Positions 17,240-27,507 of a stretch of DNA of 64,000 nt are shown here, one piece after another; position 1 is the first letter of the stretch, and each line of letters opens with the position of its first letter. The notes under the pieces are model-generated. The model did no database searches. It was given only the letters and a program-made list of their open reading frames with translations, and was not told the origin of the DNA. Source of the DNA: Spirosoma terrae (GTDB lineage: Bacteria; Bacteroidota; Bacteroidia; Cytophagales; Spirosomataceae); NCBI RefSeq assembly GCF_010435915.1, contig NZ_JAAFZH010000001.1:992001-1056000 (forward strand), in the 5' to 3' direction. The position numbers and the translations under genes were made by a program.

Positions 17240-19123
17240 CTACGATCCGTTATCGGCAATTAGGCTTTCTTCATCCCAGCCTTCGTCGACACGTAACGTA
17301 GTGGCTGTTCGGTCGGCCTGAATCAGGCGGCTCAACTCCTGCTGATTTTCCCGAACGGCCGAATAATACTCATCATCGTTCCGGATCGCTGATAACCGCT
17401 TTAGCGTACGTTCATCGTGCATAAAAAACATTTTAGCTGCTCGCGTTGCTTCGTGCGCACGGTGGCCCAGCAAGGTCATAGCATCAATACCGACGCGGAG
17501 ACTCGTGTCCAGGGTTTCGCGATAGATGTGTAGTATACCGGCATTCATCAGATCGTAGGCATCGTAACGATTAGTTGAACGTACCAGAATGTGTAGTTCC
17601 GGGAAATGTTTTTTTATCGTTTCGATCATCTCCAGCCGCTTCTCTTCATCGCCAATGGCGATAACAATAACCTTCGCCTTGGCAGCGCCCGCAATTTCGA
17701 GCAAATCATGGCGGCTGGCATCGCCATAATGAACATGATAGCCCATCCGGCGTAACCGATCGATGTTGTCGCTGTTACTGTCCAAAACGGTTGTCCGTAT
17801 ATTGTTCGCTTGTAGAAAACGGCCTATTGTGCTGCCAAAATGCCCATATCCGGCAATGATAACCGGACTGTCCTGCTCATCAACGAGATCGCTCTCGCGA
17901 TCTTCGACTACATCGGCTGTAAGCGTCAAGCGAGGTAGCATTAGCTTCTCATTGACCAACATAACCAATGGCGTAAGGGCCATGCTGATCGCAACAACCG
18001 CTGTCATGGTATCGGTTATTTCTTTCGATAAAATGCCTTCCTGCGATGAAAAACTGAACAGTACGAAAGCAAATTCGCCAACCTGACAAAGCCCGAAACT
18101 GAAAATGGCATTCTGGTCGCGGGTGAGCGAAAACGATCGGCCCAGAAAGAACAACACAACTAGCTTGGCGAGCATAATACCGAAGACAAGACCTAAAATC
18201 AGTGCCGGATTGGCCAGCACCAGATCGAAGTCGATGGAAGCACCAACTGCGATAAAAAACAGGCCAAGCAGCAGCCCCTTAAAGGGATCGATATCGCTTT
18301 CGAGTTCATGTCGATATTCGCTGTTGGCCAGTACGACACCCGCCAGAAATGTGCCCAAGGCAGGGCTCAACCCAACGGTTGTCATCAGAACGGCAATGCC
18401 AACTACCAGCAATAAGGCCGTGGCCGTAAACATCTCGCGCATACCCGTCCGGGCAATGATTCGGAATAAATACGGCGTTGCGTAGCGCCCTGTTATAACA
18501 ACGGCCGCAACTGATCCTAACGTAATGATGGGCTGAAGCCAGGTTGGTAAAGAATCCAGTACGTTAGCACTGTGGTGACCTCCTTCTGTAGCGGGAGCAA
18601 TTTCGCCACTAGCCAGTAGCGGAAACAGCGCCAGCATGGGAATGACGGCAATATCCTGGAATAAAAGCACTGCAAAGGAGCTTTGACCGGCGGGGGTTTT
18701 CATAAGGCCCTTTTCGTTAAGCGATTGCAGTACAATGGCCGTCGACGAAAGAGAGCAAATCATACCCAGCGCAAGGGCTTGTTTCCAGTCAATACCAAAA
18801 GCCAGCGCCAGACCGGCAACCAGAACGGCGGTTAGACCAACTTGTAAGCCCCCTGTGCCAAGAATTGACTTACGCAGCCGCCAGAGTCGGGAAGGTTCCA
18901 GCTCAAGACCAATGACAAAGAGCATGATGACAACGCCAAATTCGGCGAAATGCATGATGTCGGTGCCTTCCTGCCCAATAAATTTTAAACCCGCGGGACC
19001 AATAATGATCCCTGCGAGCAGATAACCCAGAACGGAACCTAATCCTATTTTTTTGGCAATGGGAACCATAATGACCGCTGCGGCCAGATAAACCATTGCC
19101 TGAAAGAAAAATGTTTCCTGCAT
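17240..19123 (-). CDS. Kef-type monovalent cation:proton antiporter with RCK domain
   Basis: A 627-residue CPA2 transporter. About 12 membrane segments fill residues 1-385, with the ion-path stretch QDIAVIPMLALFPLL and LGTFLAGVVLANSEYRHE typical of the family. A cytoplasmic TrkA-N/RCK domain follows: AGYGHFGSTIGRFLQ (nucleotide-binding Gly-rich loop) and the acidic end VLDSNSD. The family moves K+ or Na+ against protons and is gated by nucleotides or glutathione-type ligands. It shares strand and short spacing with a flavodoxin-like quinone reductase upstream, the usual accessory arrangement of KefB/KefC systems. Confidence 0.92.
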   Translation of the reverse strand: MQETFFFQAMVYLAAAVIMVPIAKKIGLGSVLGYLLAGIIIGPAGLKFIGQEGTDIMHFAEFGVVIMLFVIGLELEPSRLWRLRKSILGTGGLQVGLTAVLVAGLALAFGIDWKQALALGMICSLSSTAIVLQSLNEKGLMKTPAGQSSFAVLLFQDIAVIPMLALFPLLASGEIAPATEGGHHSANVLDSLPTWLQPIITLGSVAAVVITGRYATPYLFRIIARTGMREMFTATALLLVVGIAVLMTTVGLSPALGTFLAGVVLANSEYRHELESDIDPFKGLLLGLFFIAVGASIDFDLVLANPALILGLVFGIMLAKLVVLFFLGRSFSLTRDQNAIFSFGLCQVGEFAFVLFSFSSQEGILSKEITDTMTAVVAISMALTPLVMLVNEKLMLPRLTLTADVVEDRESDLVDEQDSPVIIAGYGHFGSTIGRFLQANNIRTTVLDSNSDNIDRLRRMGYHVHYGDASRHDLLEIAGAAKAKVIVIAIGDEEKRLEMIETIKKHFPELHILVRSTNRYDAYDLMNAGILHIYRETLDTSLRVGIDAMTLLGHRAHEATRAAKMFFMHDERTLKRLSAIRNDDEYYSAVRENQQELSRLIQADRTATTLRVDEGWDEESLIADNGS

Positions 19124-19180
19124 CAGTGTTGTTGCGTTGACTGGTGGATATAAGCCGATAAGTATCGGCTGTCGATTGAT

Positions 19181-19786
19181 TTATTTGGTTGTCAGTAAGG
19201 AAGGAGCTAACTCGTTTAGATACGTAACTTTCTGATAATCGAGCGCTGAGAATTGGTCATGCACTAATGCTTCCAAAATAGCTCGATACTGCTCGGCGTA
19301 TCGCATTAACTCCTCTTTCGTGATTCGGTGGGTGCCGTGTACGACGAAAGGAGGCAGGTACTCCATTTTGCACAAATGGGCTGTCTGGTCAAAAGGCAGT
19401 AAGAACTGATTAACCGAGTAGCGATTCCGGCCCGTTTCCTGATACGTATCGGGTCCTCCGCCACAGGAAATAACGCAGCCCATTTTCTTGCCTACCAGCG
19501 CATTACCCCGTGTGCCATACGCCCAGTTATGTTCCAGAACCAGATCGAGCCACTGTTTAATAATGGCGGGGCTGCTATACCAGTAAAAAGGATGCTGGAA
19601 AAGAATGATGTCGTGTTGAAGTAAAAGCTTTTGCTCAGCCGCAACGTCGATAAACATATCCGGGTATTTCTCGTACAGGTCGTTAAACGTTACGTCGTTT
19701 ATGTTACGGCAGTAATTAATCAGGGAACTATGAACTTTTGATTTACTAAGGGCAGGATGGGCAAACTGAATCAGAACGCGAGCCAT
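19181..19786 (-). CDS. NAD(P)H-dependent quinone reductase, KefF/KefG-like
   Basis: About 201 residues starting at the ATG at 19784-19786 (MARVLIQFAHPALSKS); an upstream ATG would add 14 unlikely residues. The flavodoxin-like fold shows the FMN-phosphate loop FAHPALSKSKVHS, the family motif FQHPFYWYSSPAIIKQWLDLV, and GKKMGCVISCGGG. In Gram-negatives such proteins bind Kef antiporters and activate them under electrophile stress. The Kef-type gene is 57 bp downstream on the same strand, which makes this pairing likely. Confidence 0.9.
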   Translation of the reverse strand: MARVLIQFAHPALSKSKVHSSLINYCRNINDVTFNDLYEKYPDMFIDVAAEQKLLLQHDIILFQHPFYWYSSPAIIKQWLDLVLEHNWAYGTRGNALVGKKMGCVISCGGGPDTYQETGRNRYSVNQFLLPFDQTAHLCKMEYLPPFVVHGTHRITKEELMRYAEQYRAILEALVHDQFSALDYQKVTYLNELAPSLLTTK

Positions 19787-19873
19787 AGGTTGAGGAAGAT
19801 AGTGGTTGAGAGTGTGGCACGTCGACAATACTCTGTATATACGGCCAACAGGATTAAAGCGTAGTGAGTTTCG

Positions 19874-22468
19874 TTAGAGACAATCAACGTCGATAACGAT
19901 TGAGACTTGCCGCAATCCCTTATCGGTCAGAATGTCGTTAATACGTTCCTGAATAAAGGCTTTAACGGCTTTTACATTCATTTTGTCGCGTTCGAGTTTT
20001 ACGAGAATATCAACTAAAAATTGATTCCGAATGCGTTCAACAAGCGGTTCTTCAGGGCCAAGTATACGCGTGCTCCCCAACGTGTCGGTCAGTTCGGCGG
20101 CAAGTCGCTCGGCAGCCTGGTGGCTGATATGTCGATCGGGATGGCGAACCGTTAATTTAATGAGCCTCGAAAAAGGGGGGTAGTTAAAATCCTGCCGTTC
20201 CTGAATTTCTTCCTCGTACAACCCTTTGTAATCATTGTCGATGACTTTTTGCAGGATTGTTTGCTGCGGACTATTGGTTTGAATGAGTACTTTTCCCTGA
20301 CGACCTGCCCGTCGGCCTGCCCGTCCGCTAACCTGAGTTAGTAGCTGGAAGGCTCGTTCGGTGGCCCGAAAGTCGGGAAAACGAATCAGTCGGTCAGCAT
20401 CAAAAATCCCGACCAGACTAACATTATCGAAATCCAGCCCTTTCGTGATCATTTGGGTACCAACCAGCATATCGACCTGACCGCCTTCGAATTCCTGAAT
20501 AATTTGCTGATAGGCATTTTTGGCGCGGGTTGTATCCATATCCATTCGTAACACGCGCGATCCTGGAAAATAGATCTGCAGCTGATCTTCGAGTTTTTCG
20601 GTACCGAAGCCCAGCGTTCGAACTTTGGTGGAACCACAAATGGGGCAAACGCGGGGAACCTGTTCTTTATGCCCGCAATAATGGCAGCGCAGTTCGGCAT
20701 CGCGCTGATGATACGTCAGACTAACCGCACAGTTGGAACACTCGGCCGTCCAGTCGCAGTCTTCGCATTGCATGTATGGGGAATAGCCACGCCGGTTCTG
20801 GAAGAGGATACTTTGTTCTTTCCGTTCCAGATTGGTCTCCAGCGCCTGGAGCAGCGTCGACGAAAATTCATTCTTCATCGTTTTCTGCTTCTTCTCCTGC
20901 TTGGTATCCACAAGCACAATAGTGGGTAATGTAGCTTCGCCAAATCGCTGAAAAAGCTCGACCAGACCATATCGCCCCTGCTTTGCCTGATAGTATGTTT
21001 CCAGGGAAGGCGTTGCGGAGCCGAGCAGTACTTTGGCTTGTTGCCAGTGCGCCAGCATAATCGCTACGTCGCGGGCGTGGTAGCGGGGAGCCGGATCGTG
21101 CTGTTTGTAGGAGGTTTCGTGCTCTTCATCCACGATAATCAGCCCCAGATTGTCGAAGGGCAAAAACACAGCCGACCGAACGCCAACCACAAACTGATAC
21201 TGGCCAGAAACGATGCCTTTCCAGACCTCGACTCGCTCATTATCAGAGAATTTAGAGTGATAGATGCCCATCTTATCGCCAAACACCCGCTGTAGTCGTA
21301 CAACAATCTGCGTTGTTAAGGCAATTTCCGGCAGCAGATAGAGCACCTGAGAGCCGCTTTCCAGCGCCTGCTGAATCAGGTTTATATAGACTTCGGTTTT
21401 ACCGCTACCGGTAATGCCATGTAGTAAGACAATGTTCTGACTCTCGAATTGAGTCATTATCTGCTCTGACGCTTTCCGTTGGGCATCGGTTAGCTTAATC
21501 TCAACAGACGTAGCCGGCGAATTGTCGGAGAAACGCGGCTGGATGACTTCAAAGGTTTCGAAAACGTTGTTTTTAATGAGCGTTGTTAACGACGACTGCG
21601 ATAGCTCTTCGGCCTGATTCAGAATGGATTTATCCAGTCCTTTCTGGTTGAGGGATGGATCGCGCTGCATAGGAATATAGCTTAGATAACGCATGACTAT
21701 TTCCTGCTGCTTTGGCAATTTTTCCAGCCGTTGAAGCAGTACCAGTAATTGCTCGCGTTCTTCGTAGTTCCGATGCAGACGTACCTTACGTATCATCTTG
21801 GGAACATACTTTTCCCTGACTTCTTCAAAAACAATAACCGCCTTCTTGCCCACCAGCGATTTAATAAGAGCAGGTACATTGCTGCCTGTCCCGGCCAGCC
21901 GGCCAAGCTCATCGTAAGACAAGGCAGGTTGTTTCTTTAGCTCCGCGAGCAATATAGCCTCTACGTCGGTAAGCAGTTCAGGATAGTCGAAATCGGGGTT
22001 GAACTGTACCTTCGATTGGCTCGAAATCTTGAGCCCAGAGGGTAACGCTACGTTCATGACCTCGCCAATGCAGCACATGTAGTACTCTGAAATCCAGTTA
22101 AAAAGCTCAATTTGGTAACTTGTAGTTAATGGATATTCATCAAGAACTTCGCTGATGTAACGCGCCTGGTATTGGCTTGGCGGGGTGTTATGTAAACGGG
22201 CTACAATAGCTGTATACACCCGTCCATTATTTTTTCCAAAAGGCACTATAACTCTGGCACCAATTTTGAGCCCCTCAGCCATCCCTCGCGGAACTCTGTA
22301 GGTGAATAATTTAGGCACCGGTATAGGCAAAATTAAATCGGCAAAGAAAGTGACTTCTTCGGCCTCAAATGAAGAAAATAAGGAGTAAGGCTGATTTTCC
22401 ACAAATAAACTAGGTACGTCAGGTAAAGATAGACAGAAAATAAGCAGTTCATGGCAGACCTTTTGCAC
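19874..22468 (-). CDS. priA: Primosomal replication helicase PriA
   Basis: An 864-residue SF2 helicase that reloads the replisome at stalled forks. An N-terminal fork-binding domain (ADLILPIPVPKLFTYRVP) precedes the helicase. Walker A is GITGSGKT from residue 351 and the DEEH box is 447-450. The zinc-binding region has many Cys from C568 (CEDCDW, CSNC, CHYC, CPIC). The helicase C-domain has GTQMITKGLDFDNV and QVSGRAGR. All expected Cys of the zinc region are present. No in-frame ATG lies between the chosen start and residue 50, so the first 35 residues may be an over-extension, but no better start is visible. Confidence 0.95.
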   Translation of the reverse strand: MQKVCHELLIFCLSLPDVPSLFVENQPYSLFSSFEAEEVTFFADLILPIPVPKLFTYRVPRGMAEGLKIGARVIVPFGKNNGRVYTAIVARLHNTPPSQYQARYISEVLDEYPLTTSYQIELFNWISEYYMCCIGEVMNVALPSGLKISSQSKVQFNPDFDYPELLTDVEAILLAELKKQPALSYDELGRLAGTGSNVPALIKSLVGKKAVIVFEEVREKYVPKMIRKVRLHRNYEEREQLLVLLQRLEKLPKQQEIVMRYLSYIPMQRDPSLNQKGLDKSILNQAEELSQSSLTTLIKNNVFETFEVIQPRFSDNSPATSVEIKLTDAQRKASEQIMTQFESQNIVLLHGITGSGKTEVYINLIQQALESGSQVLYLLPEIALTTQIVVRLQRVFGDKMGIYHSKFSDNERVEVWKGIVSGQYQFVVGVRSAVFLPFDNLGLIIVDEEHETSYKQHDPAPRYHARDVAIMLAHWQQAKVLLGSATPSLETYYQAKQGRYGLVELFQRFGEATLPTIVLVDTKQEKKQKTMKNEFSSTLLQALETNLERKEQSILFQNRRGYSPYMQCEDCDWTAECSNCAVSLTYHQRDAELRCHYCGHKEQVPRVCPICGSTKVRTLGFGTEKLEDQLQIYFPGSRVLRMDMDTTRAKNAYQQIIQEFEGGQVDMLVGTQMITKGLDFDNVSLVGIFDADRLIRFPDFRATERAFQLLTQVSGRAGRRAGRQGKVLIQTNSPQQTILQKVIDNDYKGLYEEEIQERQDFNYPPFSRLIKLTVRHPDRHISHQAAERLAAELTDTLGSTRILGPEEPLVERIRNQFLVDILVKLERDKMNVKAVKAFIQERINDILTDKGLRQVSIVIDVDCL

Positions 22469-22616
22469 AATGTGGGCCTATCTGTTTATCACGTTTGAAT
22501 TACTACTAACACAAAGGAAAGTATTGGAAAAGTAGGTATACTTTTCTTTTGTATATGTGTACTTTGACCGTAAAAGCTTAAGTAACAAATAGTACTTAAC
22601 TTGTTAAGCTTCGTTT

Positions 22617-25600
22617 ATGGAACAATTCTACTCATGCCAAACACTCTCTTTTCAAAGGTTAACGCTATTGATGGTCTTCCTTTTCTGCTGGAGCTTCTCA
22701 GTACAAGCACAGATTAAGGGTAACGTATTCAGAGACTTCGATTCAAATGGTATTCGTTCTGATACGTTGCCTATTGAAACCGGTGTGCCTGGGGTGACAG
22801 TCCGGGCTTTTATTGGCTTAAGTAAAGTTCCTGTTCAACGAACAACGGATAATACCGGTAACTACTCATTCACTGAAAGCGATATTCCGGTAGGAAAATC
22901 GGTTCGGATTGAATTCAGTAAGCTACCGGCTGGCTATTACAATGGGCCACATGGAACCCAAAATAGAACCAGTATTCAGTTTGTTCAATCGCCAGCGGAA
23001 CGTGTCGATTTAGGTATTAATTATCCTTCCGACTACTGCCAGCCAAACGGAGTTAGATTGATTGTACCGTGTTACGTCAATGGCAATACACAAATCACAA
23101 CAGATGCTAATGGGAATCCGGTTCCTGAAGAGCGTCAGGCAGCTAAAGGAGATGCCCTTGTTGGGGTTTCCTACGTAGCCAATGGTGTTGCTGGCCCCGA
23201 TAATTTTCCGCCCGATCATCTGGCAACTGCCGATCAGGTAGGGGCGATTTGGGCGCTGGCTTATCAACGCCGGTCGAAAAAACTGTTTAGTGCGGCTGTT
23301 GTCAAGCGCCATATGAGTTTTGGCCCCTTGGGAACAGGCGGTATTTATATGACCGATATGGAAACCGGTGCCACGAGTAATTTTATCGATCTGAAAAGCA
23401 TCGGCATTGATACGGGCAACGATCCGCATAGTGGTTTGTGGGGCGATAAAACGCAGGCCAGTGTCGACGCCGGTCCGATGAAGGCTATGGGTAAAGTCAG
23501 TATCGGCGGAATGGATATGTCGGAAGATGATAAAACACTCTACCTCATTAATCTGAACGATCGAAAGCTTTACAGTGTTTTTCTTAACACCCCGGCTCGT
23601 GTTCCGACGGCATCCGACGTACGGTCGTGGCAAATTCCTGATCCGGGCTGCTCAAACGGCGATTTCCGGCCCTGGGCGGTGAAAGTATATCGTGGAAAAG
23701 TGTATGTTGGGGTAGTCTGTTCGGCAGAAACGTCGCAGCAGCAAAGTGATCTGAAAGCAACCGTTTATCGATTCGACCCTACCTCGGCTACGCCAGCTTT
23801 TGACGAAATTCTGTCGTTTCCACTCGATTTTCGGCGTGGACCCGCCGACGGTACGTTCGATCCGCTGAACCCAGATCGGGCCTGTACTAAATATGACCAT
23901 TGGCTTCCCTGGACGGATGCCTGGCCAGAAACCTGCGGTCTGGGGATTAACCCTACCTTCGTGATGTTTCCTCAACCCATTGTTAGTAGTCTGGCCTTTG
24001 ATGATGACGGGTCCATGCTGATTGGGTTTCTGGATCGATTCGGCCACCTTTCTGGCCTTGCTAACCATGACCCTCAGGGAAATGGCTTTTATAATGGCTT
24101 CACAGGCGGTGATTTGCTACGTGCCTACAACAACAATGGAACATTTGTGCTGGAAAGTAATGGTATAGCGGGCGACCGGACGGGCAGTGGCGTGGCTAAT
24201 AATGAAGGGCCGGGTGGAGGAGAGTTTTATGGAAAAGATGAATGGTTTTTTATTAATAAAATTGCCCACTCGGAAGTGACGAACGGGGCCCTATTGCTCA
24301 TACCTGGCTATAACGAAGTTCTAACGTCGGCTTACGATCCAATCGATAATGTATTTCAGTCGGCCGGTCTGAAAGTTTTCCATAACGGCAATGGCCAGGA
24401 AAATCGTAGTTATGTCATCTATACTCAGTTAGTGGGGTCTTTTGGGAAAGCGTCTGGTTTGGGTGATGTCGAAGCGTTGTGTGACCCTGCTCCAGTGCAA
24501 ATTGGTAATCGGGTATGGTTTGACGATAATCGGGATGGTATACAGGATGCGTATGAACCTGGCATTGATGGCATTGTATTAACCCTCCATGATATGGAAG
24601 ATGGGGGGAGGCAGATTGCTTCTGAAACAACCCACGATGGTGGCCAATATTATTTTACCAATGCCAATGTGCCGGGTGGATTACGGTTCGATCATAAATA
24701 CGAAGTTCGAGCCGATACAGCACAGTTTTCGAAGTTGGACCTACGCGTACCGAATGCTGGTATACAAGCGAATGCTCGTAGAGCTGGTGCACGTGTAAGT
24801 GCAGAAACAACCCGGCATTATGCGTTGTCGCCTGCCAACCGATCTAACTTTATAGATAATGACCTGCGCGATTCGGATGCAACCATGAATGGTACCTATG
24901 CACAGATTCCTATTACTACGCTTGATGCCGGACAAAACGATTTTACGCACGATTTAGCTGTTTACTCATGCCCTGTTTTAACGAATGAACGTGCTGAAAT
25001 AGAGGTTTGTCCGGGGGCAAGGTTGGATTCAATCGCAGCTACTATACAACATCCGAGCCAGGTCGATTCGGTTCGTTTTGTTTTATTTACCAGCCCGCAA
25101 TCGGGTACGGCCATGTACGAAAATACGGGTGTTGTGCTGGGTACTGTAAAACCTGATGCCAATAATCGGGCTGTTCTGTATAACCTGGCCATTACTACAA
25201 CGAATACTAATTCCTATATCTATTCGATCGTCTATCCAACCCCTGAAGATCCAAACTGCCGTCAGTCGGCTGCGACTACCTTGCTTGTTGGGCCATCAAT
25301 TTCAGCGACGGCGACGGGAGGGTCGATTACTTGCTCTACTACGTCGGCTACCTTAACCGCGACTGTCAGCTACACCGATGGTACGCCGGTACCCGGAGCA
25401 GTCTACAGTTGGAGCGGCCCCAATGGGTTCACCAGCACCGCCCAGAGTCCAGTTGTGAGCATGGCGGGTACCTATAGCTTAACGGTGAGTGATCCGGCCT
25501 GTGCGGGCTCGCTGGCCAGCGCTACGGCCGTGGTGGTAGCTGATACGGGCAAACCAGCTCTGGTGGCCTACGGTGGATCGGCTCCCTGTACGAATTGTGC

Positions 25601-26336
25601 GTTCACCTTGTATGCAGAAGCGCCAGGGGCTACCTTGCTGTGGAGCGGTCCCAATGGCTTTACCAGCACGGAGATTGAGCCGGAAGTGACGCTTCCGGGC
25701 GAGTACACGGTAACGGCCACGGGGGCTAATGGCTGTTCGGTATCCGAGATTGTGGAAGGGCAGCCTGCCCAGAATGAGCCTTGTACGACGGTAATTTCCG
25801 CGACGGCGACGGGCGGTTCGATTACTTGCTCTACTACGTCGGTCACCTTAACCGCGACTGTCAGTCATACCGATGATACGCCGGTACCCGGAGCAGTCTA
25901 CAGCTGGAGTGGCCCCAATGGGTTCACCAGCACCGCCCAGAATCCGGTTGTGAGCATAGCGGGTACCTATAGCTTAACGGTGAGTGATCCGGCCTGCGCG
26001 GGCTCACTGGCCAGCGCTACGGCCGTGGTGGTGGTGGCCGATACGGCCAAACCAGCTCTGGTGGCATACGGCGGATCGGCTCCCTGCACGAATTGTGCGT
26101 TCACCCTATATGCAGAAGCGCCGGGGGCTACCTTGCTCTGGAGCGGACCTAATGGGTTTACCAGCACGGAGATTGAGCCGGAAGTGACGCTTCCGGGCGA
26201 GTACACGGTAACGGCCACGGGGGCTAATGGCTGTTCGGTATCGGAAACAGTAGATGCGTTACCGGCGCCAGGAGATGATCCGTGTATAAATCGAGTGCCA
26301 CGCTGTGTACCAATCAAAATAACCAAAATTCGCTAG
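22617..26336 (+). CDS. Giant surface protein with SdrD-like domains and a C-terminal tandem duplication
   Basis: A 1239-residue exported protein with a signal peptide ending SVQAQ near residue 33. An SdrD-B-like Cna-type domain follows (IKGNVFRDFDSNGIRSD, GVPGVTVRAF). A large central region of about 450 residues carries no recognised fold. A second SdrD-B-like domain is near 625-735 (IGNRVWFDDNRDGIQDAYE). At the end are two near-identical 165-residue Ig/PKD-like modules (SWSGPNGFTSTAQ, VYSW). The usual type IX sorting domain is not evident; the end reads CVPIKITKIR. It is flanked by a terminator. Surface location is likely; adhesion is a guess. Confidence 0.8.
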   Translation: MEQFYSCQTLSFQRLTLLMVFLFCWSFSVQAQIKGNVFRDFDSNGIRSDTLPIETGVPGVTVRAFIGLSKVPVQRTTDNTGNYSFTESDIPVGKSVRIEFSKLPAGYYNGPHGTQNRTSIQFVQSPAERVDLGINYPSDYCQPNGVRLIVPCYVNGNTQITTDANGNPVPEERQAAKGDALVGVSYVANGVAGPDNFPPDHLATADQVGAIWALAYQRRSKKLFSAAVVKRHMSFGPLGTGGIYMTDMETGATSNFIDLKSIGIDTGNDPHSGLWGDKTQASVDAGPMKAMGKVSIGGMDMSEDDKTLYLINLNDRKLYSVFLNTPARVPTASDVRSWQIPDPGCSNGDFRPWAVKVYRGKVYVGVVCSAETSQQQSDLKATVYRFDPTSATPAFDEILSFPLDFRRGPADGTFDPLNPDRACTKYDHWLPWTDAWPETCGLGINPTFVMFPQPIVSSLAFDDDGSMLIGFLDRFGHLSGLANHDPQGNGFYNGFTGGDLLRAYNNNGTFVLESNGIAGDRTGSGVANNEGPGGGEFYGKDEWFFINKIAHSEVTNGALLLIPGYNEVLTSAYDPIDNVFQSAGLKVFHNGNGQENRSYVIYTQLVGSFGKASGLGDVEALCDPAPVQIGNRVWFDDNRDGIQDAYEPGIDGIVLTLHDMEDGGRQIASETTHDGGQYYFTNANVPGGLRFDHKYEVRADTAQFSKLDLRVPNAGIQANARRAGARVSAETTRHYALSPANRSNFIDNDLRDSDATMNGTYAQIPITTLDAGQNDFTHDLAVYSCPVLTNERAEIEVCPGARLDSIAATIQHPSQVDSVRFVLFTSPQSGTAMYENTGVVLGTVKPDANNRAVLYNLAITTTNTNSYIYSIVYPTPEDPNCRQSAATTLLVGPSISATATGGSITCSTTSATLTATVSYTDGTPVPGAVYSWSGPNGFTSTAQSPVVSMAGTYSLTVSDPACAGSLASATAVVVADTGKPALVAYGGSAPCTNCAFTLYAEAPGATLLWSGPNGFTSTEIEPEVTLPGEYTVTATGANGCSVSEIVEGQPAQNEPCTTVISATATGGSITCSTTSVTLTATVSHTDDTPVPGAVYSWSGPNGFTSTAQNPVVSIAGTYSLTVSDPACAGSLASATAVVVVADTAKPALVAYGGSAPCTNCAFTLYAEAPGATLLWSGPNGFTSTEIEPEVTLPGEYTVTATGANGCSVSETVDALPAPGDDPCINRVPRCVPIKITKIR
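25305..26240 (+). repeat. Tandem duplication of about 495 bp inside the surface-protein gene
   Basis: Copy 1 runs from 25305 to about 25750 and copy 2 from 25800 to about 26240. The offset is 495 bp at the start and 498 bp at the end because copy 2 has one extra Val codon (GTGGTGGTG). The two copies are almost identical at DNA level with scattered changes, so the duplication or a gene-conversion event is recent. Confidence 0.9.
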
Positions 26337-26356
26337 TCATAGGTTGACAATGCCGG

Positions 26357-26391
26357 AAAAGCCCTCGAAGACGCAACCTTTGAGGGCTTTT
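26357..26391 (+). terminator. Terminator after the surface-protein gene
   Basis: The stem AAAAGCCCTCGAAG pairs with CTTTGAGGGCTTTT (one G-U) around a 7-nt loop and ends in T-rich sequence. It separates the surface gene from the YpdA-like gene, whose ATG is 45 nt further on. Confidence 0.9.
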
Positions 26392-26435
26392 TGTGTGTTA
26401 CAAACAGGAGCCTATTGCTTTACCTGAATTATAGC

Positions 26436-27440
26436 ATGCAAGTGTACGATGTTATTATCGTTGGCGGTGGACCATGTGGTCTGGCTGCCGGAATTGAAGC
26501 CACAAAAGCCGGATTGAGCCATCTGATTCTGGAAATGGGTAGCTTAACAGAATCGATTCGGTTATATCCCCGGCGGATGCGATTTTTCTCGACCGCCGAA
26601 AATATCGAAATCGGAGGACTACCTTTTCCCATTTCTGGCGTAAAAGCTGGTCGGGATGAAGCCTTACAGTACTACCGGAAAGTTGCCGCTTATTTTCAAT
26701 TGAATTTTAAACTGTTTCAGACGGTTTGGGATGTTCAAAAACACGACGACCTGTTTACGGTATCGACCACAACGGGCGAACACTACCAGGCGCGTAAAGT
26801 GATTATGGCTACGGGCTATTTTACCCGCCCTCGCTGGCTAGGCGTTCCGGGAGAGGATCTGCCGCACGTATCGCATTACTACGACGAACCGTTTAAGTAC
26901 TCATTTACGAACGTAGTGATTGTTGGTGCTTCCAATTCGTCGGTTGAGGCCGCGCTGGAACTGTACCGACATGATGTCAATATAACGGTTGTTCACCGGG
27001 GCGAAGATTTCCGCAGCACAGTGAAGTACTGGCTGGTGCCGGACGTGAAAAATCGGGTGAAAGAAGGGAAAATCAAGACTGTTTTCGACTCGGTTGTGAC
27101 GAAGATCGAAGAGAAAACGCTAACTGTTACAAACCTGAAAACCGGCGAAGAAGCCCAGCTCCCTGCCGATTTTGTGCTGATACTAACAGGCTATATTCCC
27201 GATGCCGAACTGCTACGTCGGTGTGGTATCGAGCTGAACCCGGCTACGCAGGTTCCGGTCTACAACAAAGAAACATTTGAAACAACAACGCCTGGTCTAT
27301 ATGTCTGCGGTACGGTAATGGCCGGCATATTCACAGAGAAGGTATTTATTGAAAATGGCCGCGAACACGCTCAGTCGATCATCGATCATATCGTTGGACG
27401 TGAGGTGCATCGAGTAAAAGAACTCATTGAGCGAATTTAA
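26436..27440 (+). CDS. ypdA: YpdA-like flavoprotein disulfide reductase
   Basis: About 334 residues starting at the ATG at 26436 (MQVYDVIIVGGGPCGLAAG). Earlier in-frame starts would overlap the preceding terminator. The FAD-binding motif is GGGPCG from residue 10 and the NADPH-binding loop is VIVGASNSSVEAALEL. The protein has the thioredoxin-reductase-like two-domain layout but lacks the CxxC pair, and keeps a Cys at 14 in the FAD loop. That is the signature of YpdA, which reduces bacillithiol disulfide in Firmicutes. Many Bacteroidota have bacillithiol-type genes, so the role may be similar here. A terminator follows. Confidence 0.85.
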   Translation: MQVYDVIIVGGGPCGLAAGIEATKAGLSHLILEMGSLTESIRLYPRRMRFFSTAENIEIGGLPFPISGVKAGRDEALQYYRKVAAYFQLNFKLFQTVWDVQKHDDLFTVSTTTGEHYQARKVIMATGYFTRPRWLGVPGEDLPHVSHYYDEPFKYSFTNVVIVGASNSSVEAALELYRHDVNITVVHRGEDFRSTVKYWLVPDVKNRVKEGKIKTVFDSVVTKIEEKTLTVTNLKTGEEAQLPADFVLILTGYIPDAELLRRCGIELNPATQVPVYNKETFETTTPGLYVCGTVMAGIFTEKVFIENGREHAQSIIDHIVGREVHRVKELIERI

Positions 27441-27463
27441 TACGTATCGCATACTACATATCC

Positions 27464-27507
27464 AGCGAGTTGGTTGTGGGTTTACCTGCACCCAACTCGC
27501 TTTTTTT
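27464..27507 (+). terminator. Terminator after the YpdA-like gene
   Basis: A 10-bp perfect stem (AGCGAGTTGG / CCAACTCGCT) with an 18-nt loop is followed by TTTTTTT. Confidence 0.9.

Noticed and set aside
22525..22570. Possible promoter of the surface-protein gene (TACTTTG near 22560)
   Set aside because: The box lacks one base of the TAnnTTTG form and no good partner TTG spacing was seen.
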